From assembly GCF_963678635.1 (NCBI RefSeq), contig NC_087062.1, forward strand, positions 15,797,789-15,861,788: a DNA stretch of 64,000 nt, given 5' to 3'. Source of the stretch: Symsagittifera roscoffensis. Lineage: Eukaryota > Xenacoelomorpha > Acoela > Convolutidae. This document shows positions 31,872 through 45,200 of this stretch, one piece after another (position 1 is the first letter of the stretch; the number at the start of each line of letters is the position of its first letter). The translations under genes and the position numbers were made by a program. The notes beneath the pieces were generated by a model. It saw only the letters and a list, made by a program, of their open reading frames with translations. It was not told the DNA's origin and searched no databases.

Positions 31872-32398
31872 AAACAAGACTGCTCGTATCAAGGTGAAGC
31901 CTTGAATGTTTCGACTGCTTTTTAGAATTTATGGAGCAGTAGTAACATTTAAAAAATTAAATGTAACAAAAAAAATGAATTTTTTTTTCTAAAATTTACA
32001 TTTTTTAGGAAATCATACACCCACACTATATTTCCATATAGAGTAAAAAAATAGTTTTAGCTCCTTGTAGCAAATCAAATATGGCAAATAAGCTTCTTTC
32101 AACCAATTTGGAACGATTCCTAAGACAGATTAAATCTCCGCTTACGCGTTAATAGCGCGAAATATACCGCACGTTAATTGTTCCAAATTGGCCAAAATGG
32201 CAATCTTTAAACCCCTATAACTTTACAAAAAATAATCACAGGTGAATGAATTAAGCTCAAGACAAAAATATCTTTTGAAAGAATTTTAAAAATTCCGTCA
32301 AAAATGGCTAGTTAAAAAGTCGAAAATTGTCTGAAGAAAAAAAACCCACCCTAGCACAAATATTCCATTACTTTCGTATCGAAAATCGGAACAGTAAT
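31872..32398 (+). repeat. Hairpin-ended repeat family A, complete copy
   Basis: Starts AACAAGACTGCTCGTATC (hairpin changed to AAGGTGAAGCCTT, still paired), core GCGTTAATAGCGCGAAATAT, ends CGTATCGAAAATCGGAACAG. Confidence 0.75.
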
Positions 32399-33589
32399 CA
32401 TTTAGCATCAAGTTAGTGTTCCAATGATCACCCGGGCCTAGATTAGCAATATAAATTTTGTGCCCAGACCGACCAAAACTGAGAATGTTTTCAAATGTCT
32501 TGACCTCCACTCGACATGGTTTAAAGTTTTCAATCAAAATAGTCAAAGATTCAATGTTGCGCAATTGGGATTCGGGACCAGTATTTACACAGAGGCGAAG
32601 CGGAGCCAAAAAAGCCAGAAAAAGTTTTTAACAATTATAATCTTTAAACTTTTACGCACCTAAGTTGAAATACTTAAAATCATTATAATCAGTTTCTACC
32701 CTTCAAACAAGACAATATAAGTTGACTAAGCCGACGAAACATTAGCCGAAGTCAAGGAGGCCAACAAAAAAGCTTCAAATGTAAGATATACAAGTCAGGT
32801 GTAGTAAATCTGCCAATTTAAAAAGTTAATCAACAACACTTGCAAGTACATTGAAAATTGCTGACAGTTTAATAAAAATAGGTGGTGTGGCAACAAAGGC
32901 AGACAAACAAAAGCACTTAGGCAGACAAAGGAAAGTTCGACCATTCAATTTTTACCGAAAATTTGTTTTCAATTTCAAACTTCTTGAAAAAACGGGATTC
33001 TTGGCTAGTTTTTTTGGTCACACAGAATAATTTTCACAGCTGTTCCAAATCACGATACAAATCCTAGCTTGAACAAACTTTCTGCGCATTGTTTTTACGC
33101 TTTTTTTGAAATTTTGGACAACAAATTGCGATTATTTAAGGCGCGTGCTCCTCGATTGATTTTTAGAGTGCTTCCAAATCACAATAAAGATCCTTTGATA
33201 ATCAAACATTTTGTGCCGCAGGCGTTTTGTTGAAAAAAAAAACAGGCAAAAAAATCGTTGCTAGGCTTTTTTTGGAAAATTTTGTTCAAAAATTGTAATT
33301 TTTCACAACAAGCGCTGTCATACCTCCCCCCATACAAAATTAGCAGAAACTGGCACCAACGGCATCATTAGAAAAATTATGTGGTCAAGAATTAAAAAAT
33401 GGATGTCCTAAAATAGTACCAGAGGGGGACCTTTTGGGTGGTCAGAACGTCGAATTTTCTTGAGTCAGGGGTTCAATCCCTTCCAAAAACCTAGTGTCTA
33501 ATTCTGTTCGATAAAGGTTAACTTTTGCATTTTAAGTCAATGAAACTTCATGAGTAGCTAAATAGTGATAATATTGAAATTATTGCCGA

Positions 33590-33842
33590 AAGTGACGGAA
33601 ATTGTGTGCTCGGGTTTTTTTCTCCTGTCAGTTTTTGACCTTTCAACAAGCCATTTTTGACGGATTATTTTTCTCATTCGAAAAAGTTTTCTGAGCTCAA
33701 TTTTTCGCCTGTGATCTTTTTTCGAAAGGCTATGGACGTTTAAATATTGCCAATTTGGGACAATTAATGCGCGATAAGTTTCGTGCTGTTAACGCGTCAG
33801 CAGATATTCAATCTGTCTTATAAATCGTTCCAAATTGACTTG
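33590..33842 (-). repeat. Hairpin-ended repeat family A, half copy
   Basis: The end and core of the unit in minus orientation (AGTGACGGAAATTGTGTGCTC ... GCGCGATAAGTTTCG variants). It is cut off where it joins the duplicated RING exon at about 33843-33865, so one rearrangement made both truncations. Confidence 0.65.
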
Positions 33843-33864
33843 AGGCATGCCACTTAGTCTATTT

Positions 33865-34022
33865 GGGTCCTTAAATTGTTTGAAAAAATTATCCAGGCAC
33901 CCATGACAGAAACTGTGACCACATGACATTATTCTTGGATCTTTGAAAAGTTGATAGCACAAACTACATGGGTAGCCCTGTGTAGCCTCGTTGTGCTTAT
34001 ATGATCCATGCTTTACTTCCAT
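33865..34022 (-). pseudogene. Truncated duplicate of the RING exon
   Basis: Nearly identical to 30826-30982: MEVKHGSYKHNEATQGYPC and CGHSFCHGCLDNFF, with a Pro-to-Ser change before the CGH. After FKQFKDP the reading continues into repeat family A sequence, so the last CPxC zinc ligands and the splice donor are lost. The 28-base upstream gap and the start of a family A repeat are duplicated with it. Confidence 0.75.
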
Positions 34023-34050
34023 TTAGTTGAGGAAGTTATTTTTAAATCTT

Positions 34051-34170
34051 AACAAGACTGCTTGTATCAGGGCGAAGCCCTAAACGTTCCGACTGCCTTT
34101 TAGGGTCTATGGAGCAGTAAAAACATGAAAAATTCAAATGTAAAAACTTAATCCCCCCACACCAGTAAAA
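34051..34170 (+). repeat. Hairpin-ended repeat family A, 5' end only
   Basis: AACAAGACTGCTTGTATCAG with hairpin GGGCGAAGCCC, then matching 31010-31130 almost perfectly. Part of the RING-block duplication. A further short echo (GCCCTGATAGAGCAGTCTTG) lies near 34397-34416. Confidence 0.7.
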
Positions 34171-34419
34171 ACATGAAAAATTCAAATGTAAAAATTAATC
34201 CCCCCCACAATTAATCCCCCTATTTTAATACTAAGCTATCTGCAAAAAAAATTTCACACTGTATTTCACATAGCGTGTAAGGAGATGATTCTTAAAAAAT
34301 GCTCAGAACAATTGTTCAGTTTTTAAAAATTTTCATCAATTTACAATCAACACTACTACTCATACCTTAAAATCCAGTGTGAACATTCAGTGTTTTGCCC
34401 TGATAGAGCAGTCTTGTTA

Positions 34420-37170
34420 TGTTGTGTTCAATATAAGCTGTGAAAACATCTGAACCCTTGGCCGTACAAAAAGAGTCTTGTAATCTAGCAGAAACTACGC
34501 CTGATCAATCTAATTATCTACACAAACCTCAGCACAAAAAATATCAAACACACACCAAAATCGAGACAAACATTCCTTGACTAATGAATTGCGACTGACA
34601 GCAAGACGGATAGCGAGACAGCACTGCTTCTCCACTGGTCAACACTCCGGACAGCAATGAATATGCATTTATTAAACATAGATCATGCTTAAAAATGCAG
34701 AAACAATTTGAACTGCACAGCTTTTAAACTTTGTCTCATTTTTTGAGCGCGAAAAAAAAAAACAAACCAAGCATGAAGATTTTTGTGTAACCAAACTTTA
34801 AGAATTGAGGTATCTAAAGACAACTTGCAATGCAAAGTTGGCGCCTCCAAGTTCTTGCCAGGCATATACCGGTGGTTAAAGTTACAAATTTTGAGCTATA
34901 AATTTTTTGATAAACTATTTTTTTGCATCATTTGCTAACTAAGCATACCAGGTTAATAACGACAAATTTCGAATAATGATCAGATTTGAACTGCCTTGGC
35001 GCTCGAATGCCGCGAAAAGGTAAATAATTTCCGAAGCATATAAGAAGCAGCAAAAAGGTCTGAGTTTTTACTGTCCGAAGTCGCCCTAGGCAATAAAATG
35101 TCTGAAATTACCCGTGGCAATGAAAAGCAGCAAAAAGGTCTAAGTTATTAAGAAAAAGCAAAATTTCTGAATATCTTGGACATTAATCAATACAAGGCTG
35201 ACATTGCTTTGTATTGAATATAGTCAGTTCAAACTGTTTTAACAATAAATATTGGATTAAATTCCAGGAAGGTGCAAACAGTCAATCTAGTCTAGTAAGT
35301 AACATCTCGGGTTCAATTAGATGTTTTTAGTTATTTATTACACCCTACATTTTTATTGTTATTTTAGTGTTAGTGAGTCCGTTAGCAAACTGATCTACTT
35401 TCAATCCTAAAGAAGGTTCTTTTTTTTTGAAATTTGCAGACACCAAAGCTTCCATTCAAAACTTTTCAGACAGTATCAATTCTGAGACCTTTTAGAACTG
35501 TTCATCATAGGATCACTACCAGGGTTATAAAAATATCGATGACTACATCACCGAAATTTAAAAACATTATCTTATCTTCGCAATTAGATTGTCGCGATAA
35601 TCTTAGACTTTATTGGTTTAAGAAAAAAAACTATCGCAGAAATGACGGTAAGCGAACAACCAAAAGTCTTCAATTCAGTGATCGAACAATTGTTCGTCTG
35701 GTTTCCGATAGTTGACTTCGTCAATCGGTGTCGTATCTTCTAAGATTATTGCTTACTACGAATTGTTGACTGCGAATAATTGTCGCTATACCATATCTGG
35801 CAAGTAAACTCTGCTGCTGAACCCACCCTTTACCATAAATATCCCCTTTTCTTGGAAAGCTAAAAGAAGGGCGTAACCTTATTCATGGAAACAACAAGAG
35901 TAGCCAGTTGCTACGCAAGTAAAACATAAAGTTCATACAAGAGTTATTTTTGCAGAGTTAGATAAGAAAAAAAAATCCGATATTTTTGACGGATTTTCTC
36001 TAATACGGAAATGGAGGCAGGCTCTAAAAAACTTTCGAAAAAATTCTTAAAAGTCTTCACAATGACTCACTACAGCAAAAAAAATCGACACGGTTTTTTT
36101 GACATTGATTAAACGTTCAAATTTTTATTAGAAAATCTATCCAGATAGTCGGTATATGAAAATCCACAAGTCTTAAACCAGATGAAGATAAATCAGTGAT
36201 CGAAGAATTGTTCGAACAAGGTTCGTCTGGTTTCTGATAGTTGATAGACCTCCTTTTTATTAATTTTCCTTCCTCAGATTTAGCAATTTTCTTAAACCGT
36301 ATTCAGCGTTTCAAATTATCTTAAAACTTGAAAATAGTTAATTCTTCGAAGAGTGTTTAAATATCAAAAAATATTTTTATAGTCTATCTTTTGAGGTGCG
36401 CTAACTTTAAGTAACTTCCGTGATCAGTAGAGCAAAACACGTTTTGATAGCTGCCGCTGAGTATTTACACAACGGCGGAAAGGATTAGTTTTATAAAATG
36501 ATCTCCAGAAACACAATCGGCGGCGTAAAAATAATTTTCAAAAACATTTATCGAGCGGTAACTATGCCTACAAGAGTTGAGTCGCAGACAAAGTTGTCGC
36601 CAAGAAAAACTATTGAAAATTCTAAAACGCTCCTCTCTTTAAAAACGCGAAAATTAAAAATCTAATTTTTTCTCCAAATGACGCAAACTTTGGTCACTAA
36701 GCCATAAAACATGAACTTAAACAATCGAGGCTAAATAAAATTTACGTGAAAAAAAGAAAACTTAAGTCAGATTTTGTAAATTTACAATTTATAGGAACAA
36801 ATTTTTCAATCAAAAAGAGAATAAGTCACAGCATAAGAAAAATCCGTGACGTGGCAACTAACGCGACAAAACAAAAGCAGACAAACATAGGCCTCAAATT
36901 TTCCTTGAAAAAAAAATGTCCTGGCCAGATTTGGAGTTGTTACCTCTAAACCAAGTGCGCCAGAAAATCTAAGAAATCTGTATTCTTTATAAACTAATCA
37001 ATTAATAGATTAAAGTGATTTTGTTAAAGGAGTTGTTAACCCAAAAAACTTTTCAGGCCGATTAGACAACGCTTGCTAATCGGACGCGTAAAAACTTTAT
37101 GGAATTGATCTCCCCTGTGTTTGTATAATACTTTTCAAAGTGGTAGTCTCATGACAAGAGTCAATTTATT
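34420..37170. other. No gene seen; dispersed-repeat fragments
   Basis: AT-rich sequence. Short blocks repeat internally: AAGCAGCAAAAAGGTCT twice near 35045 and 35127, and CAGTGATCGAA..ATTGTTCG twice near 35678 and 36193. A block around 35748-35930 (GCTTACTACGAATTGTTG ... ACAAGAGTAGCCAGTTGCTA) resembles 30195-30345. A 93-codon open frame at 35434 spans such a repeat and shows no domain. Confidence 0.45.
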
Positions 37171-37179
37171 CTTCCGATT

Positions 37180-37875
37180 TTTGAAAAAAAAAACTGAATA
37201 TTTATGCTTGGTGTGGGTTTTTTTATTCAGTCAATTTTCGTCGATCGAAATAATCGTTTTCAACAAATATTTTTTATAACCCATTGAAGATATCGACTTC
37301 CTGAGTTCAATTTTAAAAAGTCATTTCAGCAAAAAAAATTTTGTTACTTTCTGGGGGTTTGAAAATAGCCAAATTGGCAATTTTCTGGACAAAAATATGC
37401 GCGCTTTGAAGAGTTTATTCATAATGCTGAGAGCGTAACGCGAATTATTTATGCGCGGCAAATTAACCTGCACAACAAAATCGGGCTTTTGTTCCTTACT
37501 CTCTCCCCCATCAGCTCACGTGAGCATCAATTTCATGGTGTAACGAGTGGTTTTACAATGTTGAATATGAAGACCAAATACGGTTGTCATGGCCTAATTA
37601 ATCCGTATGCCAAATTTTATAACAATCCGACAATGTGAACAGAAAAATTACTCTAAAAAAATTGCCGGCGGGTGAAAGAGCCCAAAATTGTTCCAAATTG
37701 AATTGCGGCTAGTTAATCCGTCGCATTAATTTTGTACGACTCAAAATTTCACATTTTAATTTTTTTTTGTACAAAATTTACAGGTTTTCAATTTTTTCTG
37801 TTCTCAAAAACTATTCAATATGAACTGAGGGAAAGTCAGAACTTTTCCCTGATATACGAGCAGTATTATTTCAAT
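37180..37875 (-). repeat. Hairpin-ended repeat family A, strongly diverged copy
   Basis: Minus-orientation landmarks in order: GTGTGGGTTTTTTTATTCAG, ACTTTCTGGGGGTTTGAAAA, GCCAAATTGGCAATTTTCTG, TTGTTCCAAATTGAATTG, and a terminal CCCTGATATACGAGCAGT. The core GCGCG segment is changed and the unit is longer. Confidence 0.5.
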
Positions 37876-38195
37876 GTATGCTCTTATTAGTTCGCGAAAA
37901 AAAGCGTAAGACTGTACAAATCATTCTTCAATAGATGTAGTTATGCATTTGGTTGATGCAAAATTTATGAATATTCAATTTTCAATCTCTCCAGCTTGTT
38001 TTTGGTTTACTTATTGCTTTACTGGCCTTTTAAAAGTATCTTTATCTCTGAATCTTTGTTTAAGCAAACAAGAATTTTACAATAATGCAAATTCAGGTCT
38101 AGTTTCGAGCTAGTATGAGCTCATATGACACTACCTTTTGCTTGTGCCAGTAACACTATGTAGATTACATTATAGATAAATTCGAAGATAGGGAT

Positions 38196-38652
38196 CTACT
38201 TAACAATTGCCCTCCCTTCAATAAAGTGGGTCAATTGTTAATAGGTTAAGTGAGTCGAACTTTCGACCAATCAAAATTCGAATTTTACATAGAACGCTGT
38301 AGTGCTAATTTACTGCTTTTATTTGTAGGGGTGACAATTCTTTAAAGGAGGCACATAGCATAGTGGTAAGGCGTTCACTTAAAAAAAAATCGTCCGATCG
38401 TGTGTTCGATCCCATGCCATGGCAATGATAGTGTGCGAGGACGAGCGCAATTACGGCTGCAATAGTGGTACCAAGTTCTAGGCGCAAAAAAAAGAGCTTC
38501 GTTCATTAAAACAACTCAGTCGGGTATGTGGGGAGATAATACAAATGAACTATCCTCGACAGGACTGTTAAGGCCTACTGATAGCTCCTCTGCGATTCGC
38601 AGGAACCACATTATATTTAGTAGATACCAAAGGGAGGGCGATTGTTAAGTAG
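38196..38652. mobile_element. MITE family C, copy 1, carrying a SINE insertion
   Basis: Left end TACTTAACAATTGCCCTCCC; right end GGGAGGGCGATTGTTAAGTA, which is its inverted complement. The interior (TCGACCAATCAAAATTCGAA, ATAGAACGCTGTAGTG, TAGGGGTGACAATTCTTT) matches the copy at 39568-39781, which lacks the central 38344-38621 block. Confidence 0.8.
38344..38621 (+). mobile_element. tRNA-derived SINE, family S2, inserted in MITE family C
   Basis: tRNA-like head with A box TAGCATAGTGG (about 38357-38367) and B box GTTCGATCC (38404-38412), then a non-tRNA body of about 200 bases (GTGCGAGGACGAGCGCAATT, CTATCCTCGACAGGACTGTT). Comparison with the empty MITE copy at 39568-39781 delimits the insertion to within a few bases. 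The two flanks carry TTTA-like bases, but a clear target-site duplication is not certain. Confidence 0.75.
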
Positions 38653-39217
38653 GGGGGTAGGCCAACAAGCTGAGAGGCCAACAAACCGAAAACAGGATTA
38701 TCATTCCAAAAAGCCGAAAGTTAACATTGTTATGCAACACAACAGATTGTCATTGTTTTTATACAATTGTTATGTAATTCTGATGTAATTTACGTTATTC
38801 TGATGCAATTTTGGTTTCAAGATATGGCGGTTTGTAGACATGGCGATTTGTTTCTTATTCGCAGTTTACAGATCCGAATATAGTCCTGAAAATCTTAACT
38901 ACAGAACAAAATCGCGGCAATAACTCAATTTAATTAATAATTGCAAACTTTCTAAATTTTAAAGCAGAATGACAACGAAAACATTGATCAACTAACTGAC
39001 AACACCAATATTATAAAAAATAGATATGAAGAGAAGCTACAAAATTAAAGGTAGTATTTTACAAATATTATGACGGCAGCAAATTTTTTTTACTATTGAT
39101 AGAACAAATTAATGCAAAGTCTGTCTAACCTCTTTCAAAAGACAATGAAATATCTACAAGTCAGTTCTAAATATCAACCAACATAAAATAAAAATTAGTT
39201 CCTGTGATCCAATTGCA

Positions 39218-42200
39218 TTACACTTCTGGGATTTGGAACGCTAGGTGACCATCGCCTAGCCTTGAACTTGATTGGCCTTCAGCAATTGTTGGTGATTTAA
39301 CCACCGGCGATGTGGGAGACCTCAGTTCAACTTCATCAGCCTGGAGATCTTCGAAGGTCTCGTACTCAACCGAGATTCCTCTCGATTCCATTTCCATCTC
39401 GTAGAAACGCACTTTTCGCTCCAGCCTTTCGTTTTTCTCGGTCAAACGAGTGTTTGTGCTCCGATATGACTCAATTTCTTTCTGCAGTGTTCTTATCTGT
39501 CTGCTCTTTTCATTCTGGACGTTTTTAATGAGCCCTGAAAAAAAAACATTGTAAGAGTTACAAAAAATGGATCCACTTAACAATAACCCCCCTTCAAGAA
39601 AGGGGTGCAATTGTTAAGTAGATTAAGTAAGTAGAATTTTCGACCATACAGAATGCAGCAAAATTCGTATTTTAAATACAACGCTCTAGTGTGAATTTAC
39701 TGCATTTGTTATTTATAGGGGTGGCAATTCTTTCGTAGATACCAGATAGGGGGAGGGGGAGGGGTAATTGTCAAGTAGATCCACAGCTAGCAGGCATAAA
39801 AATTAAAATATTTAAAAACTGCAGCTTATTTTTTTATTTTAAAGAAAAAACATATCTTGAAGCTCTTTGAATCTTCTATGATTCATAATTATTATTGCTT
39901 AAAAATCGTCCCGACTTCGTAATAAATCAAGTTGTGAAATAATTCTGTTATACCTGATATCAGTTGTTAAGTTGTTTATACTTGCTAAAACATTTTGCAC
40001 TGGAAAACTTCCATCAAAATAAAGCGTTTAAACTTTGATCTTTTCAAAAACACGCCACTGATACACAGGCAATGAACAATTTATTTTAAATATTTTCGAT
40101 GGTAGCTTCGCAGTACAATTCACGTTGCCACAAGATCCAAGTAATCCGCGACACAAGAGCCAACTACATTGGTACAAGCTTAGCAGAAAATAATTTAAAC
40201 CAACTAATCCAGTTAAGAAAATCAAAAACCCAGAAAACAATGAGACATTCAAAAACTAACCACGAGAGGCGTCGCATTTTTCGACTTAAAAAAATTTTTT
40301 TTTAATATTTCAATATGCCCATCCTCATATTATAGTCTTCATAGCTATAATATGAGCACTTAGAACAAAAAGCACTTGGAACAATAATATAAAGCACTAA
40401 GAACAATGAACATTATTTGCATGAACGAAAACTACTAGAAAACAAATATTCTTTCGCTGTCCTAAAATATACGATATCAAAATCCATGCAAAACGTCGAT
40501 CAGTTAGATTATCTCAAGTACACCTGGTTCCAATAATGTCACTCAAAACCAGCCAAAAAGAGGTAATCAAGCTGATGAAGGCTTTGTAGAAAACTAGCAA
40601 CCGAAAAAAATCAATACAATTGTTGAGCTGGTGAAAGAAACGTACAAAAAAGATTGCCAGCTGCATTCATCTTCGCACTCGCCTTAAAAGATAAAACGCA
40701 GATTTTTCAATATAACAGATATAAGTCATTAACGTATTAAAATTTACTATGATATATTTAGCATCTAAAGATGACTTTACTGACGGATCAAAGCGATAGG
40801 TACTCTGTCATTGTCTGGAAAACTCTATGTCCGAGATTTATGTTCCAGACAAAACTGACCAATTTTCAAAAACTGTCCCTGACAATTGGTTTCAGACAAA
40901 ATTGTCCCAAACTTGTTACTAATTGTCTGAATAATCGCTATATAAAGATTGGATTAATTTGATAAAAATTTCAAGAATATGGATTATTTCGCTAAGGCCG
41001 TGCAACTGGGCAATTAGTCCAAAATTTTCTCTGAGTAGCACATAAGACAAAACTAAAAGCGCACTCAAATCCGCTACACATACCTTAACAATTTTTGCTT
41101 GATTAATGCTTATGCCAAACGTACAAAAAAGGCATGATGAGTGATAATATAGTCACTTTTATTGCTCTCGACATCGGGTTAACAATGGAAATCCTAAACA
41201 ATGGACAATAGATAAAAGCGAAATGCTAGTTTATAATCCATAGATCTTTCAAAGAACAAATTTTGACAAATTTTTGTAGAGATGTGTCTAATCTTAATTT
41301 AAAAGCAGATAAATGTTATAAATGATCAGTCATTTTCACGCTCCAGTCGACAATGGGAAACGGAGATTCAGCACAGCGCTTATGAGCAGAGCAGTTGTTA
41401 CTGATGAGCACTACGTAAAAACACTCTTCGCCCCTAAAAAGACAATGAAAACTGTAACAGTGATCTCTATTCAGCTAAATAGAGAACCATCAACAGAAAT
41501 AAGTCATAGAGACGGCCCAGAATGCAAAAAGCTTAAATCATTAGCCGGTTTTGAAAACCCCGAGTTGTTGAAAATGACAAACGGTGGCGAATGTTTGATT
41601 CAATTTGACTCTGGACCTGATAATACCAACCGACTGCTGAACGAACTATGGATTTTGGCGTTTCCTATTGCAAAAAAAAATATTTTATGAGATCACCGGG
41701 AACTCTTTCTGATAGCTGAGACAACTTACTCTAAGGTTATTTAAAATACAAAAGCGGTATATCTTGTTTTAAAGAGCTGGTGAAAATTTTCCATGAGTAT
41801 CAATAACCAATTACCTAAATTGGTTGATCTTACTTGTTTGGCCGTAGCCTCCCCAGTAGATCTTCAATCATTGAGCTTGAAGATTGCATGCAAAAGAAAC
41901 AAACCGCATTTCATCGAAACCGCAACGCATCGGCGGAAAACAATTTTACGGTACAGACTTTTCTTGGTCACCCCACCCAATCGAGAAGAAATTAGCCATA
42001 CCGTTACGCTTATCGCCTGGATGATAACATGTTCAACCCTAGCTTGATGTAGGGGACTGAAATTCTCATTGGCCATCTCGGACAGATAGTGAAAAAAAAC
42101 AGCACTTCCTATTTGCGCCCAATTAACATCGACATGTTGTTCTATCAGAGTTTCCCTTCCTGAACGCCTCCACAGCGGATAAAGGAAAACCCATCAGGTC

Positions 42201-45200
42201 AATCGAGCCGCGTCTTTTTAATCAATTTGTTGTTTGAATTTGAACTTACCAATTTAGCTTCAAATTGACTTCTAAAATTAGACAAATTCATTTCCGGTCT
42301 ACCTGGCGATAGCTGAAAAACGACTGCATGTAGCTGATGAAATTGGGAGATGGGTTCTGTTCGAACAGCACAGAATCTGTTGATCCTTCAAAAATGATCC
42401 CCAGCTGGCAAAAGATTATTCAATCATTTTAAAAACCTTTTTGCTCTAGAATCTCTAGTTTTGTACACTTCGTAGTTTCTTTTTCTTTTCTGTAGGTTCA
42501 AGACGATTTCAGAAGCAAGACTCGTCAAACAGCTCTTCAGGTAATTCAGCTTTTGAACTAGTGTCAGCTTCCCATTATTGTGAAAAATAAGTTTCAACTG
42601 ATCCATGAAGCTTATGCAGTGGTTAAATCTACATTGAAAGTAGAAAAATCAATCTGCGGCAGACTTGCAGTGATCATTACAGTGTCATTTTGCCTAGCTG
42701 CAAAAACATTGTTCGATAGTCTACTCGCTGCTGCAATCAGCCTGTTTGCTGCCTGGATTGCCGTTTTTTATGCGCCCCAGCCCAGCTCCCACTATTCAAC
42801 CTTATGTCTTTTTTCCATGACAGAGAGCGATGTCATCCATTTTGCCGCAGCCGGTCCCATCTTGAGAATCCGGATGACACTGAGACCCCTCCAACTGTAA
42901 CCGAAGCGGGATTCCAACGCATGACCTTTGTGTTAAAGTCCGCGAGTCTTAGCCTCTCCGCCACGGCTGCTCCTGGATGTCTTGGTATCGATCAGCTCAT
43001 GATCATTGTCAATAAATGATCGAATTAAGCAGTCTTCAAGTTCAGCCGTTTCATCAGTCAACTGGTCTTTGTTCCGATGAGGGTCAGATGAAAGAGCTTT
43101 GACTCTCTCAACTTTCATTAAGCTAGATGAAGCTTATTGATGAATCCCGAACTTGTTTCGTTGAATCAGTCAGTGCGCGGCAATATAAGCAGTTCATTAG
43201 CAATATGAGGCAAACCAAAATACATACTTTCGAAAACTTAACCAACTGATTCTAAGGTTATTCAAAATTAGAATGTGGTTTACCTTGGCTTTGACAGAAC
43301 ATACGAGAGCATGTTATTAAATCTCCGGAAAAACAGTGCATACCAGAAGCAACAACTGACCAAAAGCAACAAGAATTGAAAAGCTTCGCAGGGAGCCATT
43401 TCGTCAAACGGGATATTAAAAAATGCAAAGAAAAGTTAATAAAATCCTATTTCAAATACTTAACAAGAAAGAAAAAACGCGGCAAGCAGAGTTAAAAATT
43501 CATAAAATTTTGAATACTGAATTTCTGACTTTACTCTTTCTAAGAAAAATAATTGTAGACGTTAGGGTTTCTAGAAAATTGGGATTTTTTATTAATAGCA
43601 ATTTCTAGGTGAAACTAACCCAATTTGAGAAAACTGGATCAATAGATCTTCCACCTGGAAATCTGAACATTAAAATTCACTTTAGAAACTAGAAGTCGAT
43701 CAATTTTTTCGTGACCTTTACTCATTTGATGATCAATAGTGCAGATTGCTGTCCTAAACAGAAGAAATGAACTAACTTAAAAGAGATCTAAAGTCAAACC
43801 GCGAAAAATCAAAGTTGAGCGTGAGCAAATTGAAAGACTTTTTCCCGAAAAAAAAACATGAAAAAACTATCATAACCTATATAAAAGTCCTCACTACGCT
43901 CATTTATTCCTAATAAGACACTCTAATTCTAGTGAAACGTATTTGAAAAGATGGCAACTATTTTCAGATTCTGCACATTTTGTGTTCAAAATTGTCTCAT
44001 TGAGGGTTTGAGAAGTGTATGTTTCTAGGATCGGCTTTTTGTGACTGAATGCTCTTGCCTTTCCTCTGTCCTTGAGTCAGAAAACAAGAAAAAGGTCGAA
44101 AAAATTCGATTCAGAATCAATTTGACCGTTTCATCAACTACCGAACATTAAAACTTAATAACATAGTGAATAAAACAAAACGCATACATTCAACATGAAA
44201 CAGCGAAGTATTGATATTTGACGGCATTCATTTTTAACATATCCGTCGAGCCTTGTTTTTAACGAGCCATTCGAACTTCGCACCAATTTTTTTTTTTTTT
44301 TTGCACCATTGACTTGTTTTTGGAGAAGGTAATTTACCGTCAATTCTGTCAGGGGCGGATTTGATGGATTGGACGTCCGTCCGACCCCCCCCCCCTCCCC
44401 CTCAAGGATTCGATCCCATCATCAACCAAAGGGGGGACCCTTTCGTTGATGATGGGATCGAATCCTTTGCTATCATTTTATGAAATCCATTTTCGGCTAA
44501 CCAGCCCTTAAAACTTTAGTCAAAATAGGGTTTTTAGCAGGGTTGGCAAAATGTAAGTTAAAAACAAAAATAACAAACTAACTGTTAATTATCGAAAAAA
44601 ACATGTTATTTTTGTTAAATTGTTAGTTAAAGTAACATATCAACAAGAGTTGAGTTTCTTGAACAGAAACGCCAACTTTCCGGCTTTCTCAACGCCGAAA
44701 TGAGCACGAAGCTTCCCATACGTCAGGTGAGATTTTTCGCTCTGTAGTTTGTCAAGTGAAACTGCAATTGGTTTGAAATTTTTTTTTCATCCGTTCGGGA
44801 TTCGCTACAATCGTTTCCGAACAAGCATGCAGCATAGTTGCGTTGTGTTTTCTAAGAATTACTCTTATTTCTAAGAAATAGCTAACATCACTGGTAGAAA
44901 ATATAAATAACACTGTAAGTTAAATTCAATGTTAAATAACAATGTTAAATAACATGCCAACCCTGGTTTTTAGTGTTCTGGGGGTTCTCGGAAAATCAAT
45001 TTGGTGGACCTAGCACAAAGGTCGACAAAATTTTCCGAAAAATTTGAAAATCTGCCCCCCTTTCCTCGAGAAAACTTTAGATCCGTCCCTGCCTTCAATT
45101 AAACTCATTTGGCTGATTAACACTTGATAGCCTACCTACACTACTGTGACCTTGCAATGCTACTCATCTGACAAAAAGAAATGAAAGCCGCTTAGTCGAC

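Noticed and set aside
35434-35715. 93-codon plus-strand frame
   Set aside because: Its 3' part overlaps a short block repeated near 36193, and no domain is visible.
38344-38421. A functional tRNA gene
   Set aside because: A and B boxes are present but the cloverleaf is poor, with an A-run in the anticodon region, and a SINE body follows; it is a SINE head.
41322-41690. 122-codon plus-strand frame in the last Hv1 intron
   Set aside because: No recognisable domain, no partner exons and no repeat relationship. Kept only as a possible but unsupported coding sequence.
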